Source: Pseudomonadota bacterium (lineage in GTDB: Bacteria > Myxococcota > UBA9042 > PHBI01). From it: a DNA stretch of 8,901 bases. Shown piece after piece: positions 7,649 through 8,901 of the stretch. The stretch covers positions 1-8,901 of the forward strand of contig SYAK01000493.1 in the NCBI GenBank assembly GCA_005788935.1, given 5' to 3'. The notes beneath the pieces are model-generated. The model ran no database searches and was not told where the DNA came from. It saw only the letters and a list, made by a program, of their open reading frames with translations. The first letter of the stretch is position 1; the number at the start of each line of letters is the position of its first letter. Made by a program: the position numbers and the translations under genes.

Positions 7649-7677
7649 CCGGTGCGGCGGGACCACGTCGCCCGGTC
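7647..7677. terminator. GC-rich hairpin between convergent genes, possible terminator
   Basis: GACCGG (7647-7652) pairs with CCGGTC (7672-7677). After one bulged T, GCGGC (7654-7658) pairs with GTCGC (7667-7671) with one G-U wobble. This gives eleven pairs and an eight-base loop. It begins inside the SDR stop codon and lies 25 bp beyond the stop of the opposing gene. No T-tract follows on either strand, so termination is plausible but unproven. Confidence 0.4.
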
Positions 7678-7701
7678 GCTGGCGGCGCGTTGACGGGGCT
7701 G

Positions 7702-8274
7702 TCAGTTTCCTGGCGGCCTCGTGCGCCTCGCGATGCGGGCTGCGTGGCGGACCGCGAGGTCGGAGCATCGTTCGGGGTGAAGGGCCGCAGCCAGGACCTC
7801 GGCGGCCTCGGCGAGGCGCGGCCCCGGGCGTCGCAGGTCGATGGCCACACGGACGTCGGACCGCGGGGTGTCCCCAGCCATCTCCGGCCCGAGGATGAGG
7901 GTCACTTCGGCCGCCTCAGGCGCCGCTGTCCGTCCGCCAGCCGCCTGCAGCAGGTCGCTCACCCACCGCGGCGAGGCGTCGGCCGTCGTTCCGGGGCTCC
8001 AGGGTCCCGACAGCGCGACCGTCACGGCCGGGCCCGCCCCGACGCGCGCGGTCACCTCGCTGACACGGGCACGGAGCCCGGTTACCACCGACGCCGCGAG
8101 CAGCCCGAGGCCCGCGCCTTCGCCCGCCGCGCGCACCGCCGCCCAGACCGCTTCGAGCCCGTCCCCTGGCGCCACCGCGGGAGCCTGCGGCGTGCACGTC
8201 GAGGCGCTCTGACCGAAGGCCTGCAGGAGATCGGCCGGGTCGATGGTCAAGGGTGTGCGTTGTACGTCAGTCAT
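7702..8274 (-). CDS. Partial cobalamin/haem-type substrate-binding-like protein, no signal peptide
   Basis: 190 residues. GGAGG five bases before the ATG supports this start over an earlier in-frame ATG at 8364. The C-terminal RRPGPRLAEAAEVLAAALHPE region (from 148) resembles the final helix of BtuF-like ABC substrate-binding proteins, whose members have a similar RPGPRL...LHPE ending. Residues 86-114 (ALSGPWSPG...WVSDLLQAAGGR) look like their second lobe strand and helix. Residues 8-75 (PLTIDPADLLQAF... GLRARVSEV) look like the linking helix region. The first lobe, with the usual N-terminal PSATE-type motif, is absent, as are a signal peptide and lipobox; the second lobe is also shorter than usual. 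It is therefore either a decayed relic or a reshaped cytoplasmic domain. Convergent with the SDR; no transporter genes are visible nearby. Family assignment is from remembered motifs and is moderate. Confidence 0.6.
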   Translation of the reverse strand: MTDVQRTPLTIDPADLLQAFGQSASTCTPQAPAVAPGDGLEAVWAAVRAAGEGAGLGLLAASVVTGLRARVSEVTARVGAGPAVTVALSGPWSPGTTADASPRWVSDLLQAAGGRTAAPEAAEVTLILGPEMAGDTPRSDVRVAIDLRRPGPRLAEAAEVLAAALHPERCSDLAVRHAARIARRTRPPGN

Positions 8275-8279
8275 GCGGG

Positions 8280-8284
8280 CCTCC
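8280..8284 (-). promoter_or_regulatory. Ribosome binding site that sets the start of the binding-protein-like gene
   Basis: GGAGG on the minus strand lies five bases before the ATG at 8274. No comparable site precedes the in-frame ATG at 8364, so the shorter protein is preferred. Confidence 0.75.
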
Positions 8285-8300
8285 ACGCGTGCCGGGGATC

Positions 8301-8318
8301 CAGACGCTGGGACGTCTG
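8301..8318. repeat. 18-bp inverted repeat upstream of the minus-strand gene
   Basis: CAGACG and CGTCTG are perfect six-base arms separated by CTGGGA, centred about 35 bp before the start of the gene at 8274. The position suits a repressor operator or a short leader hairpin; I cannot tell which. Confidence 0.35.
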
Positions 8319-8395
8319 ACATGGCCCGGAATCGTCGGCAAGCACAGCCCTTGTCTGCGGGCACGCCGCGGGTGGCGATGAAGAAATTTGACGCC

Positions 8396-8412
8396 CGGAT
8401 CGCGAGGATCCG
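8396..8412. repeat. 17-bp inverted repeat in divergent region
   Basis: CGGATC, five bases GCGAG, then GATCCG: perfect six-base arms. It lies just beside a TTGACG at 8388-8393 that lacks a convincing -10. Possible operator in the 272-bp gap between divergent genes. Confidence 0.35.
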
Positions 8413-8448
8413 TCATGCTCCCGACGGGGCCGGCGACGACCTCGATCC

Positions 8449-8477
8449 TTTACCCCCGGAACGTTCCTTGCTAAGGT
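8449..8477 (+). promoter_or_regulatory. Promoter candidate with palindrome in spacer
   Basis: TTTACC (8449-8454), a 17-base spacer, then TAAGGT (8472-8477) with an upstream TGC, giving an extended -10. The predicted start is near 8484, with a leader of about 63 bases before the ATG at 8547. The spacer contains the perfect 10-bp palindrome GGAACGTTCC (8458-8467). A protein bound there would block RNA polymerase. Confidence 0.6.
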
Positions 8478-8546
8478 CATGGCGACCGGTCTGGATCGCG
8501 CCGTCGCTCGACCACAGGCCGCGCGCCCGTCGAAGGAGCCGCCCCG

Positions 8547-8901
8547 ATGCAGCCCCAGCGTCCCGTACCCCGCAAGGCCCCCGCCCGCGCCTCCGAGCCG
8601 CGCGCCAAGGGAGCCCCCACACCGGAATCGCCCGATGTCGCCGGGGGTGCGCGTCGGCTGCTCCCCGAGGGCTCGGGGGCTGGTCTGCCGCTCGTCCTGC
8701 TCGGCGTGCTCGGCTTCGTCGCGGGCGCCATCTTCGAACAGGCAACCTCCGGCCAGCCTTCGGCCCGCGCCGACGACCCGGCCCAACCGGCCATCCCGAA
8801 CATCCCCGCCATCGCGCCGCCTCCGCTCGCGCAACCCGCCATCGCGGCTCCCGGGGCGCCCATTGTGCCACCCTCGCCCCCCGTGCACCCCGCGGTGCCC
8901 G
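8547..8901 (+). CDS. Membrane-anchored proline/alanine-rich protein, C-terminus cut by window edge
   Basis: 118 residues are visible and the frame is open at the right edge. AAGGAG lies eight bases before the ATG. Residues 1-45 are basic and proline-rich without a signal peptide cleavage site. About 46-63 (AGLPLVLLGVLGFVAGAIF) form one hydrophobic helix, and the rest is proline/alanine-rich with repeated PAI/PAIP elements at 81-100. The positive N-terminus predicts a cytoplasmic tail, one membrane pass and a stretch in the periplasm or envelope. Proline-rich stalks of this kind link membrane anchors to envelope-spanning domains, as in TonB-type or cell-wall-binding proteins. The functional domain would lie outside the window, so I give no function. 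Third codon positions are strongly G/C, and the promoter candidate at 8449 supports a real gene. Confidence 0.8.
   Translation, partial: MQPQRPVPRKAPARASEPRAKGAPTPESPDVAGGARRLLPEGSGAGLPLVLLGVLGFVAGAIFEQATSGQPSARADDPAQPAIPNIPAIAPPPLAQPAIAAPGAPIVPPSPPVHPAVP

Noticed and set aside
7324..8319. 331-codon plus-strand open frame overlapping the SDR end and the binding-protein-like gene
   Set aside because: Its first half is a frame-shifted shadow of the SDR, and its second half is antisense to a gene with a good ribosome binding site and family-like motifs.
8388..8393. TTGACG as a -35 of another promoter before the gene at 8547
   Set aside because: No recognisable -10 lies 16-18 bases downstream; the TTTACC/TAAGGT pair at 8449-8477 is much better.
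8271..8888. 205-codon and shorter minus-strand open frames at the right end
   Set aside because: They are Gly/Arg-rich shadows of the plus-strand membrane protein and cross its promoter; no ribosome binding site or motif supports them.

Overview
The window is very GC-rich, and its coding frames have a strong G/C bias at third codon positions. The extended -10 promoter candidates and the content (large iterative-type polyketide synthase, fatty acyl-AMP ligase) suggest a Myxococcota-like (former deltaproteobacterial) genome, or possibly another high-GC bacterium. This is inferred from composition and gene content only; there is no rRNA or marker gene to fix the taxon.

Layout. (1) Positions 1-6490, minus strand: a lipid/polyketide block transcribed right to left, FAAL-type fatty acyl-AMP ligase (6490-4565), free-standing acyl carrier protein (4434-4186), then a large type I PKS (4063 to beyond the left edge). 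The visible PKS domain order is KS-AT-ACP-KR, with the KR cut by the edge. The gaps between these genes are 122-130 bp, long enough for separate control elements. (2) 6491-6811: a divergent control region with a promoter candidate on each strand, a 24-bp-period tandem repeat and many GACCG/CGGTC half-sites. (3) 6812-7648, plus strand: a short-chain dehydrogenase whose C-terminal half carries the 3-ketodihydrosphingosine reductase (KDSR) signature. (4) 7647-7677: a GC-rich hairpin between convergent genes. (5) 8274-7702, minus strand: a small protein resembling the second half of a cobalamin/haem-type ABC substrate-binding protein, without the first lobe or a signal peptide. (6) 8275-8546: a divergent intergenic region with a good promoter candidate and three inverted repeats. 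(7) 8547 to the right edge, plus strand: an N-terminally anchored membrane protein with a proline/alanine-rich tail, cut by the edge.

How the genes may work together. A FAAL activates a fatty acid as acyl-AMP and passes it to a carrier protein; the adjacent ACP is the obvious acceptor. The PKS, whose KS starts at its extreme N-terminus with no loading domain, could extend that chain. The divergent KDSR-like reductase reduces 3-keto lipids in known systems. Together they suggest a locus for a long-chain, partly polyketide-made lipid, possibly sphingoid-like. That pathway is an inference. The decisive evidence, the rest of the PKS and any alpha-oxoamine synthase, would lie left of position 1.
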